Assembly: GCF_000337135.1 (NCBI RefSeq)
Contig: NZ_AOIN01000046.1
Span: 24,309 to 66,838, forward strand
DNA length: 42,530 bases
Source of the DNA: Natrialba chahannaoensis JCM 10990
GTDB taxonomy: Archaea > Halobacteriota > Halobacteria > Halobacteriales > Natrialbaceae
Direction: 5' to 3'
The notes under the pieces: model-generated
What the model saw: only the letters and a program-made list of their open reading frames with translations
The model's database searches: none
Told to the model about the DNA's origin: nothing
Part shown: positions 25,367 to 34,144 of the stretch, one piece after another
Position numbering within the stretch: the first letter of the stretch is position 1
Layout of the letters: each line of letters begins with the position of its first letter
Program-made: the position numbers and the translations under genes

Positions 25367-26379
25367 TAGCCACCACCTCCGATGTCGTCGACCTGTGCAT
25401 CGAGTGCGTCGTTGACTGCGTCACCGATGATGTTCATCGACATGACGAACACGAAGATCATGAGGCCAGGGAAGACGGTCGCCCACCAGTACCAATCGCC
25501 ACCGGCACCCGTCGCAAGCGTATCAGATTCTGCGTCGAGAATCGTTCCCCACTCGGGCGTGCCGGGGTCGAAGCCGAGGCCGAGGAATCCGAGCGCTGCG
25601 ACGCCGATGACGACGGTTCCGATACTGAGTGTTGCCTGCACGATAACCGGGGCGATAGCGTTCGGGATCACGTGCCGGAAGATCACCGTTCGGTCGCGTG
25701 CGCCGAGCGCCTTTGCCGCCAGTACGTACTCGTTCTGTTTCACCTTCAAGATCTCACCGCGGATGATACGTGCGTAGGTTGCCCAGCCGACGAGTGCGAA
25801 CGCACCGACAAGTGGCCAGAAGCCGCCGCCGAAGAGAGCGACGAGGATGAGTGCCAGCACGAGGCCGGGGAACGCAAAGACGATGTCGAGAATCCGCATG
25901 AGAACTTCGTCGACACGACCGCCGAAGTAGCCGGAGATGCTGCCGTAGATCACGCCGAACGTCGCCGCGAGTGCGGTGACGACGAGTCCGATCGAGATGC
26001 TGTATCGGCCGCCAGTAACCACTCGCGAGAACAGGTCTCGCCCGAGTCGATCGGTTCCCATCGGATGCGAGAGCGATGGCGCGGCGTACCGAGCGCCGAC
26101 TGCAGTCTCCGTCGGATCGTACGGGACGATCGAGAGCGGCTGAATGGTTACTCCGCCGACCGAAATCGATTGTGAGAGAAGCGCAGCGAGTCCCATTACG
26201 GCCACGACCACAAAACCCCCCAACGCGAGTCGGTCCCGAACGATATTCGACACGATCTTTTGCCACCGACTCTCGACCTCCTTGCTCTCCAGTTCGCTCG
26301 CAGTGGCAAGCGGATCCTGGTCGTCGATATCTTCGGTATCGAACCCTGAAATCTGTATTCGTCCTCTTTCTGTTGACAT
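25366..26379 (-). CDS. dppC: Oligopeptide/dipeptide ABC importer, permease (DppC type)
   Basis: 337 residues. An N-terminal cytoplasmic region (QDPLATASELESKEVESRWQ) is followed by a first membrane helix (LALGGFVVVAVMGLAALLSQ), an external loop holding HPMGTDRLGRDLFSRVVTGG, the usual DppC/OppC signature, and five further helices. The EAA loop, which docks on the ATPase, is around EYVLAAKALGARDRTVIFRH. It forms half of the membrane channel with the DppB-type subunit. The gene follows dppB by 8 nt and overlaps dppD by one base. Confidence 0.95.
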   Translation of the reverse strand: MSTERGRIQISGFDTEDIDDQDPLATASELESKEVESRWQKIVSNIVRDRLALGGFVVVAVMGLAALLSQSISVGGVTIQPLSIVPYDPTETAVGARYAAPSLSHPMGTDRLGRDLFSRVVTGGRYSISIGLVVTALAATFGVIYGSISGYFGGRVDEVLMRILDIVFAFPGLVLALILVALFGGGFWPLVGAFALVGWATYARIIRGEILKVKQNEYVLAAKALGARDRTVIFRHVIPNAIAPVIVQATLSIGTVVIGVAALGFLGLGFDPGTPEWGTILDAESDTLATGAGGDWYWWATVFPGLMIFVFVMSMNIIGDAVNDALDAQVDDIGGGG

Positions 26380-26387
26380 AGTTGTAA

Positions 26388-27344
26388 TCAGTATTCGTCT
26401 CTAATTCGTGGGTCGAGCAGTGCGTAGACGATATCCGCGAGCAGATTCGCGAGTACGATGAAGAAGCCGGTAAACAGGGTGATCGCCAGAATGAGGTTGA
26501 TCTCCCTGAGGTGGACTGCCTGGATGAGTTCGAGACCGAGACCAGGCCAACCAAACACCGTCTCGACGACGACCGATCCGGCGACGATACTCGCGGTCAG
26601 GAACGCGGCGACGGTCGTGACCGAGATGAGTGAGTTCCGGAGCACGTGTTTGAGGATGACCGTTCGTTCCGGCAATCCTTTCGCACGCGCGGCGGTGACG
26701 TACTCCTTGTTCAACTCCTCGGCCATCGACGTGCGCATAATTCGCATCATGTTCGCTGCGGCTGCCGTCCCGATCGTGACACCGGGCAGAATCAGCCACC
26801 AGAGCATCGATGGAGAGAGCAACGATGTCTGCGGGTCAAGCGTTGGGAACCAATCGAGGCGAACAGCGAAGATCGCCATCAGCATCAGGCCGAGCCAGAA
26901 GTTCGGGATCGAAATGCCCGACAGTGCGACGAATCGGCTCACGTCGTCACCGAGCTGGTCCTTGTTAACCGCGGCATAGATGCCGCCTGGAATAGCGATC
27001 AGCACCGCAAACACCCAGCCGAACAGACCGAGTATAATCGTCTCGGGAAGCCGAGCCAGTACGACGGAACTAACGTCGCGACTGCTCGAGTACACTTCGC
27101 CGAAGTCGCCAGTCAATACCCCCTGTATCCAGTTGAGATACTGTACCCAGACCGGTTGATCCAGACCGAATTCGCGCCGAAGTCTGGCTGATTCGTGTGC
27201 GGGAACGTTGGGATTCGCCGCAACCAACTGATCCACGATGTCACCCGGTGTGATGTGCATAAGCGCAAACGTGACCACCGAAACGCCAAACAATACCGGG
27301 ACTGAGGCAAGTATCCGTTTAAGAATGAATTTTTGTAAACTCAT
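26388..27344 (-). CDS. dppB: Oligopeptide/dipeptide ABC importer, permease (DppB type)
   Basis: 318 residues, six predicted membrane helices. Family hallmarks are the first helix ILASVPVLFGVSVVTFALMH, the loop HITPGDIVDQLVAANPNVPA, the GLDQPVWVQYLNWIQGVLTG stretch, and the EAA loop EYVTAARAKGLPERTVILKH. It ends FIVLANLLADIVYALLDPRI RDEY in the normal manner. It pairs with the DppC-type permease. A 49-nt gap separates it from the binding-protein gene upstream; that gap contains a GT/GC-rich run at 27350-27371 and no visible terminator, so read-through is likely. Confidence 0.95.
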   Translation of the reverse strand: MSLQKFILKRILASVPVLFGVSVVTFALMHITPGDIVDQLVAANPNVPAHESARLRREFGLDQPVWVQYLNWIQGVLTGDFGEVYSSSRDVSSVVLARLPETIILGLFGWVFAVLIAIPGGIYAAVNKDQLGDDVSRFVALSGISIPNFWLGLMLMAIFAVRLDWFPTLDPQTSLLSPSMLWWLILPGVTIGTAAAANMMRIMRTSMAEELNKEYVTAARAKGLPERTVILKHVLRNSLISVTTVAAFLTASIVAGSVVVETVFGWPGLGLELIQAVHLREINLILAITLFTGFFIVLANLLADIVYALLDPRIRDEY

Positions 27345-27393
27345 ACCTTGTGCGTGTGCGTGTACGTGTGCAAATAGGTCCGAAGGCAGTCGG

Positions 27394-29418
27394 TTAGCGA
27401 TCCAGGTACATGATCTGCTCGTCAGCAGGACTGTACACTGCGTAGCTCAGGATCGCCTGCGTCTGCGGATGAACGTTGAATCCGACAACCTCGTCGTTGG
27501 TCGTGCCGGTGTTCAGTGAGTAGTCGACGATGGTGTTCGCAGAGAGGTCGACCAGCTGGGGCCACAACTCGTCGTAGCGCTCTCTGCGGGTGTCTTCGTC
27601 TTCGGCGACATCGGTGTCGAACCGACAGCTTCGGAGCAGATCAACGAAGTCGTCTGGCAGCGCTCCTTCCGGGAAGAAGAAGTTACAACAGCCGTTCCAG
27701 TTGTCCGGATCGTGAATCGTTTCCGGGAAGCCGTGTGGTTCCGGCGTGCCAGCGAGTCCGATGACTGTCGCAGCGTTGTCCTCGGCGGCGTCGTGCCGTG
27801 CACCGTCGGTGTAGAGTTCCGGCACCCAGTCGCCGAGTGCAGCCGGCGTCTCGAGTTCGGCCTCGAAAAGACCGCTCTGATTCAACTCGTCGACAGCCAG
27901 CTGCATCTTGTCGATACGCTCGTCGTCCTCGGCGTTCGTCTGGATGACGATCTCAACCGGCGCTTCCTGGCTCGACTCTTCGATAAGCTGTTCGGCCTGT
28001 TCGACGTCAGGCTCAAGCGGGTACGCCCACTCCTCCTCGAAGAGGTCTTCGTACTCGCCAGTTGTTGCGAGGTCGGCAGCAGGTTCCGGGAATGGAACCC
28101 GCGCCGGATCGCCCCAGCCCTGTTCGATGAGGTCAACGATCTGCTGACGAGGGATCAGTGCGCTGACCGCCTGCCGGATCTCTCGTTCGGCGAACGCGCC
28201 GCCAGTATCGGTCTCCTCGACCGGGAACTGCATGAACTTGAAGCCGAAGGCCTCCGTCGCGGAGACGACGTAGTCGTCAGATTCGTAAAAGTTGTTACGC
28301 GCGTCCGATGGCAGTTCGTAGGCGATGTCGACATCGCCGTCCTCGAGTGCAGAACTCCGCTGGACGGACTCCTCGACGAAGCGGATGTTGATCTCGTCGA
28401 TAACCGGGCTTTCTGGGAATTCGCCGGGGCCGTCCCACCACGGAATGTTGTCGAGACCGACTTCCTCGACCCAGTAGTTCTCGTTTCGGGAGAGGAGCAG
28501 CTGCGAGCCCTCCTCGAACTCTTCAACCTGATACGGTCCTGTACCGATCGGGACCATGTCCTCGTCGTCCCGTGGATCGAGTTCACCAGCCGGAACGTCG
28601 GCATGCTGGGCCGGATACACGACCGGATTCATTTCCACGAACGCTGCGGCGTCCGGCTCCTGCGAATACAGCGCGTACGTGTAGCCGTCGTCACCGTCGA
28701 GGGCCTCGGCGTACATGAACGTGTCGAACATCTGACCTTCGTTGTCAGAGCCGACGTATCTGTCGTAGGACCGGACGAGGTCTTCGGCCGTCAACTCATC
28801 ACCGTTGTGGAACTCGATGCCCTCGTGCAAGCGTCCCTCGACTCTGGTTCCGTAGACGCCATCAGCGACGGCGTCGCCGGCTTCCTCTCGGGTCAACACT
28901 CGGACTGTGTCGCCCTCCTCAGCCGGCAGGTCGTCAGGGTGTTGCATGAGGACGAGATTGTTGTCGTCTTCCAGATCGAAGAACGGGAAGCCATCGTCTG
29001 CGTCGTCGGCTTCCAACTCGACCATGTAGTCCTCGTAGTCGGTTACATCGACATCGTTCGCCTCCTCGGCTTCGTGTTCGGCGGCCATCCAGGGGAGGTA
29101 CTCACCGTCGCTGTTGACCGTCGTCAGGCCGTCGTAAACTGCCTCGAAAACCACCGAGTCTTCGGCAGCGGTACTCTGGGCCTGGTCGTAGTCAGAGATA
29201 CTGTTCCGTGGAATTGCGAACTCGAGTCGTCCACCTTCCTGAATCTCGTCGAAGTCGACGTCGTTGCGTTCTAGTGCGTCGCTGACGTCGAGTTCTTCGT
29301 CGTCATCGTCACCATTACCCAGACAGCCCGCAACACCGATTGCACCGGCGGCTGCAATTCCCTGCAGCAGTCGGCGGCGATCGAGGCTCGAATTTCGCGA
29401 TTTCGTTGTTTTCGACAT
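27394..29418 (-). CDS. Extracellular solute-binding lipoprotein of the peptide ABC importer (family 5)
   Basis: 674 residues from the ATG at 29418. The N terminus MSKTTKSRNSSLDRRRLLQG has the Tat twin-arginine signature and is followed by a hydrophobic stretch and the lipobox VAGCLGN, so it is a membrane-anchored lipoprotein facing the outside. An acidic linker (GNGDDDDEELDVSD) follows. The mature part follows SBP family 5 (periplasmic peptide-binding): VFEAVYDGLTTVNSDGEYLP, GIEFHNGDELTAEDLVRSYD, VPIGTGPYQVEEFEEGSQLL, FAEREIRQAVSALIPRQQIV. It is longer than bacterial DppA (about 535), partly because of acidic insertions. It leads an operon with two permeases and two ATPases; the ligand is not predictable from sequence. 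Confidence 0.94.
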   Translation of the reverse strand: MSKTTKSRNSSLDRRRLLQGIAAAGAIGVAGCLGNGDDDDEELDVSDALERNDVDFDEIQEGGRLEFAIPRNSISDYDQAQSTAAEDSVVFEAVYDGLTTVNSDGEYLPWMAAEHEAEEANDVDVTDYEDYMVELEADDADDGFPFFDLEDDNNLVLMQHPDDLPAEEGDTVRVLTREEAGDAVADGVYGTRVEGRLHEGIEFHNGDELTAEDLVRSYDRYVGSDNEGQMFDTFMYAEALDGDDGYTYALYSQEPDAAAFVEMNPVVYPAQHADVPAGELDPRDDEDMVPIGTGPYQVEEFEEGSQLLLSRNENYWVEEVGLDNIPWWDGPGEFPESPVIDEINIRFVEESVQRSSALEDGDVDIAYELPSDARNNFYESDDYVVSATEAFGFKFMQFPVEETDTGGAFAEREIRQAVSALIPRQQIVDLIEQGWGDPARVPFPEPAADLATTGEYEDLFEEEWAYPLEPDVEQAEQLIEESSQEAPVEIVIQTNAEDDERIDKMQLAVDELNQSGLFEAELETPAALGDWVPELYTDGARHDAAEDNAATVIGLAGTPEPHGFPETIHDPDNWNGCCNFFFPEGALPDDFVDLLRSCRFDTDVAEDEDTRRERYDELWPQLVDLSANTIVDYSLNTGTTNDEVVGFNVHPQTQAILSYAVYSPADEQIMYLDR

Positions 29419-29561
29419 TGTGTTTATAAACACCGTTACGTTGGATGTGGCTCCTCCCCCCGACATGCTGTCGGCGAGGCTCACTGGGTTCGACCAGCAT
29501 ACATTGTGGGGAGTGACCACATTGCATTTGCCAACACTACAACCTGTCCATATGATGGTAG

Positions 29562-29575
29562 TCATATATAGATTT
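29562..29575 (-). promoter_or_regulatory. Candidate promoter of the peptide ABC importer operon
   Basis: On the minus strand this reads AAAATCTATATATGA. It would give a leader of about 120 nt before the ATG at 29418, unusual for haloarchaea, where most mRNAs are leaderless, so the region in between may be regulatory. Confidence 0.4.
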
Positions 29576-29856
29576 TGATCACGAATTATGATGGCACAGG
29601 CTGCTGAACGAGAAGTGGTTCTTTGTTCACCTTCTCCCCGACCCAACACGCAACCATTCAAAGATATATACACCAGTGTACAATTAACCACACCAGCCGC
29701 GCGATGGTTGCTCCAAGAGAGTATACCGTTTGGTTACCGCAGGACCGATATGTCGCATACGCCGTACATCGGACGACGACACTATTCGTGTCACTGTGTC
29801 ACCGCGTCACCTGCTAACTGCAAGCTACCAACTACCACGTCATGCATACCCGAACG

Positions 29857-29863
29857 TTTTAGG
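29857..29863 (+). promoter_or_regulatory. TATA-like element for the 180-residue protein gene
   Basis: TTTTAGG centred 27 nt before the ATG at 29887; supports that start rather than one at 29863. Confidence 0.5.
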
Positions 29864-29886
29864 TGACCCAGTCCTTCCCGACCCCT

Positions 29887-30429
29887 ATGCGTCGGATCTA
29901 CGAGTCGGACGCCCTCCAGCGTGACGAGGAACCGTTCACGCCGAACAAGCGGACCTCATCCGCCACTGTCCAGTCTTTCCGGTCAGTAAATTCCTCAGCA
30001 CTCAGCAACCTGCTCGTCCCGACGACCCTCCACCACCGGGCGATCTCGGTGGATGTCTCGACACCGAAAACGACGTACTCGGTTGGTGAACCGATTCCGT
30101 TTACCGTCACGATGCGAAACGCACTTCCTGTTCCGGTCACCCTCTCGACTGCGTCGCCGTTGCTGTGGACGTGGCACGTCGACGACGTTACGGAGGCCTC
30201 ACACGTTGCGCGCTACGACCCTCCGGACGAGACCGGCGCGTTCAACTTCCAGCGGGGGGAGCGTAAGCGATTCCGAAAGGTGTGGCACCAACTGTTTCAG
30301 GTCTCGGACAGTGACTGGGAAGAAGCCGACCTCGGAGAGCATACGATCAGTGTCCACATCAACGTTCCTGACGCCGAAGAGAAGGGGTTAACGGCCGAAA
30401 CGACCGTCCAGATCAGCCCGGGTGAGTGA
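29887..30429 (+). CDS. Haloarchaeal protein with an Ig-like/BsuPI-type beta-sandwich, function unknown
   Basis: 180 residues from the ATG at 29887 (MRRIYESDALQRDEEPFTPN). After a basic N-terminal part of 40 residues, the rest reads as a beta-sandwich of the intracellular-inhibitor/BsuPI kind: ISVDVSTPKTTYSVGEPIPF, TVTMRNALPVPVTLSTASPL, FNFQRGERKRFRKVWHQLFQ, LGEHTISVHINVPDAEEKGL. No signal peptide or membrane segment is evident, so it is probably cytoplasmic. I recognise the fold type only, not a function. It is monocistronic with its own TATA element; the COG1325 gene converges on it with a 142-nt gap. Confidence 0.78.
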   Translation: MRRIYESDALQRDEEPFTPNKRTSSATVQSFRSVNSSALSNLLVPTTLHHRAISVDVSTPKTTYSVGEPIPFTVTMRNALPVPVTLSTASPLLWTWHVDDVTEASHVARYDPPDETGAFNFQRGERKRFRKVWHQLFQVSDSDWEEADLGEHTISVHINVPDAEEKGLTAETTVQISPGE

Positions 30430-30571
30430 GATCAACTCGAGAAACAAACTCAGACCCTACGTGCAGAATCAGCCCGAACCTACAGAACTTTCACACCAAG
30501 CGAACGACGTAACGAGAAACGCGAAGTATCGGGAGCAGAAACGCTACAATCGAAGCTCTGCCTGTCCAGTC

Positions 30572-31015
30572 TTACTCAGCGCTTTCGTCTCGGAGCCGCT
30601 CGAGTACTTCCCGGGCGTTCTCGAGTGCCTGCTCTTTTTTTGCGGGGTAGGCCTCGACCTTCGCGCGCAGCATGATGCCGTCGCCGACGCGGATCGTTCC
30701 CCCGAAAGCGGCCTGTTTGTCCAGACTAAGGAAGAGTTCGGTGTTCTCAGTCACGCGATCGTCGAGTTCCGCAAGCAGCGTGTCGAACGACTCGAGATCG
30801 GTGAGCCGCGAGAGGACGTGGCGCACCTCGTCTGCGTTCTCGACGCGGGCTGAGAGAACGAGGATGCGATCGCCGTAGTGACCCTCTGATTCGACGCGCT
30901 CGATCTCGAACTCCTCGGGGAGGAAGGTCCGAAGGGCCTCCTCGACGCGCTTTTCGTCCTCCGTGGCGTAGCAGAACGTTCGAATGTCGACGTAGTGAAG
31001 CGGAATCTGTGGCAT
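30572..31015 (-). CDS. Archaeal RNA-binding protein (COG1325, predicted exosome-associated)
   Basis: 147 residues, soluble. It starts MPQIPLHYVDIRTFCYATED and continues VEEALRTFLPEEFEIERVES, EGHYGDRILVLSARVENADE and FLSLDKQAAFGGTIRVGDGI. This matches COG1325, a conserved archaeal family predicted to have a double-stranded-RNA-binding-like fold and to act with the exosome in RNA processing (family knowledge; biochemical evidence is limited). The length fits. It is preceded on the same strand by the SH3-like small protein gene with a 96-nt gap, so they may or may not be co-transcribed. Confidence 0.87.
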   Translation of the reverse strand: MPQIPLHYVDIRTFCYATEDEKRVEEALRTFLPEEFEIERVESEGHYGDRILVLSARVENADEVRHVLSRLTDLESFDTLLAELDDRVTENTELFLSLDKQAAFGGTIRVGDGIMLRAKVEAYPAKKEQALENAREVLERLRDESAE

Positions 31016-31111
31016 CTGTAGTGTCGTATACGGCTGCGAACTCTCAACGAGATGGCTCGGTCGGTTTCGGGGGGAGCGCCTGTCGGTAGTTGCTGTTTGG
31101 TGTCGTTGTCG

Positions 31112-31336
31112 TTAGTTTTCGTCTTCGTCGTCGCCGTCCTCGTCCTCGTCCACGTCAACGTCGGCCGCCTCGAGATCTTCTTCCGGAATGCCTGTCTCCT
31201 GTCCGTCCTCGAAGCTCACGGTGTAGGTTACGTCGCCGAACATCGATTCCATGGTCTGGGTGACCGTCCCGACATCGCCGTTGAAATCGCTGTGCTTGTC
31301 CGTCAGGACGACTTTGTCGTCTTTCTCGAAGCTCAT
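31112..31336 (-). CDS. Small SH3/KOW-like protein (DUF1918-like)
   Basis: 74 residues from the ATG at 31336 (MSFEKDDKVVLTDKHSDFNG). The core DVGTVTQTMESMFGDVTYTV followed by SFEDGQETGIPEEDL has the spacing of an SH3-like barrel of the KOW/DUF1918 type, often nucleic-acid or protein binding. It ends in an acidic tail (DVDVDEDEDGDDEDEN) typical of haloarchaea. A longer frame to 31423 has no support. The role is unknown. It sits between the small membrane protein and COG1325 genes on the same strand. Confidence 0.8.
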   Translation of the reverse strand: MSFEKDDKVVLTDKHSDFNGDVGTVTQTMESMFGDVTYTVSFEDGQETGIPEEDLEAADVDVDEDEDGDDEDEN

Positions 31337-31476
31337 AGTCGCAGTTCCCCGCCGTCGCGTAAAAAGGGACTGATTCACCGCCCTCTCAAGTAGTCCCGTG
31401 GTCGCGCCAGTTCGTCTTGCCACCGGCTGGTCACCGCCTCACCGGCGTCAAGACACTCACCACGACGTTGTTCGTC

Positions 31477-31887
31477 TCAGTTGTCCAACTGGCGAGATTC
31501 GCTGGATTCGCCGGGTGAGCGATCTGACCCCGTATTGTCGCCAGCAGCGCGCCGAACGCGAACCCACTCGTAGGCGGTGCCGACGCTGACCGCGATACCG
31601 TAACAGGCACCGAGGAACGGCACCCAGTACACCCAGAACTCGAACCGTGGCTCGATGGCGTTGCCAATCGCCGTCCCGATGCTGTAGATGACGTACCCCG
31701 GCAACGCCAGCGGCGAGAACAGTGCCGTCCGGAGCCAGCCCAACGCGAACGGCACGATCAACAAGATTGTAGTCGCGACCGTCGCCGGACTCGTGAGCGC
31801 TCGGCGGCCGATCTCGAGCCGGCCTGCGTGCCCGGTCGATGGCTCCGATCCTCTCCCCGACTCCGGTCTAGGAGAGTCTCCGCTCAT
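31477..31887 (-). CDS. Small integral membrane protein, function unknown
   Basis: 136 residues. The N-terminal 30 residues and the C-terminal 25 are polar. In between are two to three hydrophobic segments: SPATVATTILLIVPFALGWL, LALPGYVIYSIGTAIGNAIE and FWVYWVPFLGACYGIAVSVG. No family is recognised. Its start overlaps the end of the aspartoacylase-like gene by 4 nt (ATGA-type junction), so the two are translationally coupled. A role linked to the exported hydrolase is possible but not shown. Confidence 0.78.
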   Translation of the reverse strand: MSGDSPRPESGRGSEPSTGHAGRLEIGRRALTSPATVATTILLIVPFALGWLRTALFSPLALPGYVIYSIGTAIGNAIEPRFEFWVYWVPFLGACYGIAVSVGTAYEWVRVRRAAGDNTGSDRSPGESSESRQLDN

Positions 31888-32753
31888 GCGTTTGTCCCTC
31901 CGTCTGGTTCCGTTTCGGACTCCTGTCCTGACTCCGGTGCACCCGCTACGCCAATTCCCGTGTCGTACTCGAGTCCCCCATGAGCCGCGAGGACGTGTGC
32001 GGTCGCGAGCCGAGACTGTTCGGTCATGGTTGCGTGGTCGAGGAGGAAGGCGGTGGTCTCGAAGAGATAGGAGGTCGCATCGAGTTCGGCGGCGGCCTTC
32101 TGGAAGAGCAGTGGGCCGCCAGCGGTGCTCTCCTGTGAGGTAAAGCGGTGGAACGGCAGGTACCAGGGGACGGCGTCTGCGGTGAGCGCGTTGGCAATGG
32201 CGCGGCCGTGAGCGTCTGTGGAGTGAAAGAGTGTCTGGCCGACGTACTCCTGGTGGAAGCCGTAGATCCCAAGCGAGCGGTGGAGATCGAGGACGACGTC
32301 GGGGTCGTACCGCTCGACCGCGTTCCAGATGCCGCGTGCGAGGTCGCTGGTTGGGTCCTGGTTAGCCGGGAAGTGGCGGTTCAGATCGCCGTCGACGCCA
32401 CCGCGTTCGTCGTTCTCGACGGCGACGCGGTCGGTCTCGGGAACGACGACGAGTCGGCCAGCATCGGGTGCCCACTCGGTGACGTCGTGGGCGGCCTCAA
32501 TGCCGTTGCGTTCGTCGCCATGAACGCCGCCGAAGACGATCACCGTCGGTCCCGGTTCGGGAGCCGTGAGCTCGTACAGCGTGGTTTCGTGGACAGTATC
32601 GGGTAGCAGTCGTGTCGTCTCGGTAACGATGTCGTCCCTCCCTTCCCGCGCCGCTGCAAGCAGTGGATCGTTGCCGCCGGGTCGACTCACGACGCCCGCG
32701 ATGGCTGTGCCTGCGAGTGTTGTCACCGCGGCGAGCGCACTCCGACGCCTCAT
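31884..32753 (-). CDS. Exported aspartoacylase/succinylglutamate desuccinylase-like zinc hydrolase
   Basis: 289 residues. It begins MRRRSALAAVTTLAGTAIAG, a Tat-type signal, so the enzyme probably works outside the membrane. The M14-related zinc deacylase motifs are clear: VFGGVHGDERNGIEAAHDVT (HxxE zinc ligands), GVDGDLNRHFP (DxNRxFP, substrate binding) and VVLDLHRSLG (third zinc ligand His). SYLFETTAFL near the C terminus holds the likely catalytic Glu. It would cleave an amide of an acylated amino acid or a peptide end; the substrate is not known. The C-terminal 30 residues are a Gly/Glu-rich disordered tail. It is coupled to the membrane protein gene. Confidence 0.88.
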   Translation of the reverse strand: MRRRSALAAVTTLAGTAIAGVVSRPGGNDPLLAAAREGRDDIVTETTRLLPDTVHETTLYELTAPEPGPTVIVFGGVHGDERNGIEAAHDVTEWAPDAGRLVVVPETDRVAVENDERGGVDGDLNRHFPANQDPTSDLARGIWNAVERYDPDVVLDLHRSLGIYGFHQEYVGQTLFHSTDAHGRAIANALTADAVPWYLPFHRFTSQESTAGGPLLFQKAAAELDATSYLFETTAFLLDHATMTEQSRLATAHVLAAHGGLEYDTGIGVAGAPESGQESETEPDGGTNA

Positions 32754-32876
32754 CAGTAGCTGTGATCGGATCAGTCCTCAAGCACCTTCTCCTTGACGAT
32801 GTGAGTGTGATCAGAACGTACTGGTATCGCTATCCCGTCGAATTTCTCTCGTATACTGGCTCAAGTGACGACTTCG

Positions 32877-32891
32877 GTGTGTGTGTGTGTG
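32877..32891 (+). repeat. (GT)n microsatellite
   Basis: Seven and a half GT dinucleotides in the intergenic region upstream of the aspartoacylase-like gene. Confidence 0.85.
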
Positions 32892-33009
32892 ATAGGTAGT
32901 ATCTAGTGAGAATGAACACCGTGTCCACCTTACTCAATAACGACCGTTAATTTTGGATGGTGAAAGAATAGTTCCGAACGCGTAACTGCACGCGGTGTAT
33001 ACCACTGAT

Positions 33010-33138
33010 ATGGAACGTCGAGACCCGATTACGAACGTCCCGATCGACGACGGTGATATCCCCGTCTACCTGCCTGGAACGCCGACGCTTTCGTTCGTTC
33101 GAACGATCGAACGAGCGATCGACATGCTCCAGCGATAA
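33010..33138 (+). CDS. Possible 42-residue protein
   Basis: A short frame from the ATG at 33010 to the TAA at 33138 encodes MERRDPITNVPIDDGDIPVY, then LPGTPTLSFVRTIERAIDML ending QR. Third codon positions are mostly G or C, and the peptide has a balanced haloarchaeal-like composition with an amphipathic C-terminal helix. It lies alone in the 430-nt space between two genes and is convergent with the DJ-1 gene, 44 nt away. An AT-rich patch (AATAGTT, about 32967-32973) may serve as promoter. No family is recognised; it could also be a chance frame. Confidence 0.45.
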   Translation: MERRDPITNVPIDDGDIPVYLPGTPTLSFVRTIERAIDMLQR

Positions 33139-33181
33139 CACGGAGTTGCCAGCAAAACGAACGTCTACCGGTCTCTGACTC

Positions 33182-33868
33182 TTACGCTGCCGAGACTCCG
33201 AGCTCGTCGAGCAGCGTCTCCGCCGCCGCACTCGAGGACTCCGGTCCACGAGCTGTGAGGAGGTCGCCATCTACAGTGACGCTCGTATCCTGGTCGAGTT
33301 CGGCGTCCCAGCTGCCGCCTGCGGCTTCAACCTCGTCTTCGACCCAGTAGGGTAGCTTGCGACCCGTCGGCATGACGTCGTTCTCGTCGACGATCTCTGC
33401 TTCCCACTCGGTCGGGAAGCCGGTCACGTCGCGGCCCTCGACGATGAAGCCGCCATCGCTGCCGCGGGCGAACGCGAGCAGGCCGACGGCGTGACAGACG
33501 ACCAGCGCCTTGCCCTCGCCCTCGACCGCGTCCCGTAGGAGTCGCCGAGCGTCGCTGTCCTGATTCACGTCCCATTCAGTGCCGTGCCCGCCGGGGAAGA
33601 CGACGGCATCGTACTCCGCGGCATCTGCTTCGGCCGTCGGAATTGGATCGTTGAGTCGCTCGTCGTTCTCGTGGACCTCTCGGACGTGCTCGGCGGTCTC
33701 CTCGCCAACCTCGTCCGGATCGGCCGATGTCTCGTCGAGTTCTGGCGGCCCACCCGAGGGCGTTGCGACCGTGATTTCGACGCCCGCATTCGAGAGCGTC
33801 TCGAGTGGCTCGACGCATTCTTCTCCCCAGTAGCCTTCCTCGCTAACGACGAATAGTGCGCGCGTCAT
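33182..33868 (-). CDS. DJ-1/PfpI family protein (Hsp31-like)
   Basis: 228 residues, soluble, class I glutamine-amidotransferase fold. The nucleophile elbow is KALVVCHAVGLLAF with Cys125 followed by His126; the preceding oxyanion loop is AVVFPGGHGTEWDV, and the N terminus EGYWGEECVEPLETL carries the conserved Glu near the active site. The length and the TGRKLPYWVEDEVEAAGGSW segment resemble the Hsp31/glyoxalase III branch, whose members act as chaperone, protein deglycase or methylglyoxal glyoxalase (activity in this protein untested). Transcribed away from the Hsp20 gene, with which it shares a 276-nt divergent region; both would suit a stress response. Confidence 0.9.
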   Translation of the reverse strand: MTRALFVVSEEGYWGEECVEPLETLSNAGVEITVATPSGGPPELDETSADPDEVGEETAEHVREVHENDERLNDPIPTAEADAAEYDAVVFPGGHGTEWDVNQDSDARRLLRDAVEGEGKALVVCHAVGLLAFARGSDGGFIVEGRDVTGFPTEWEAEIVDENDVMPTGRKLPYWVEDEVEAAGGSWDAELDQDTSVTVDGDLLTARGPESSSAAAETLLDELGVSAA

Positions 33869-34108
33869 GGAGACAGTCTTACGCCGAGCAGCCTGAAAAC
33901 TCCACCACCACCAGAGGGTGCTGCCGGGACCGTGTCACCGTTTTCCGTTTCGGTCGGCGATGCTGTCGCCGGTACCGTTCTGAGTGCTCGCTGCTGTTGC
34001 TGTGTCGGCTACGAGAGCACCTACCGTACGTTGTCTTCATCATGCACAGCCAAAGCTACCATGGCACAACACGTTATCGTTGCTGACGGTCAGACGGAGC
34101 TGAAGTGG

Positions 34109-34118
34109 CCTTTTTTGG
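34109..34118 (+). promoter_or_regulatory. TATA-like element for hsp20
   Basis: CCTTTTTTGG centred near 34113; a start 26 nt later (34139) lies after the ATG at 34136, so the ATG at 34145 is the more likely start. Confidence 0.4.
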
Positions 34119-34144
34119 CGTCCGTGGTGTATGTCATGGTGACT

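Larger units (their letters stand above)
29419..29886. other. Divergent intergenic region upstream of the ABC importer operon
   Basis: 468 bases. It contains the palindrome GTTTATAAAC (29422-29431) just before the binding-protein start, the imperfect inverted repeat TGTGG-7-CCACA (29504-29520), a minus-strand AT-rich TATA candidate at 29562-29575, and the plus-strand TATA of the next gene (29857-29863). AT content is raised compared with the genes. No coding sequence is supported. Confidence 0.6.

Noticed and set aside
27712-29274. 520-codon plus-strand frame opposite the solute-binding protein
   Set aside because: Shadow of the binding-protein gene; Val/Leu/Arg-rich translation without family features.
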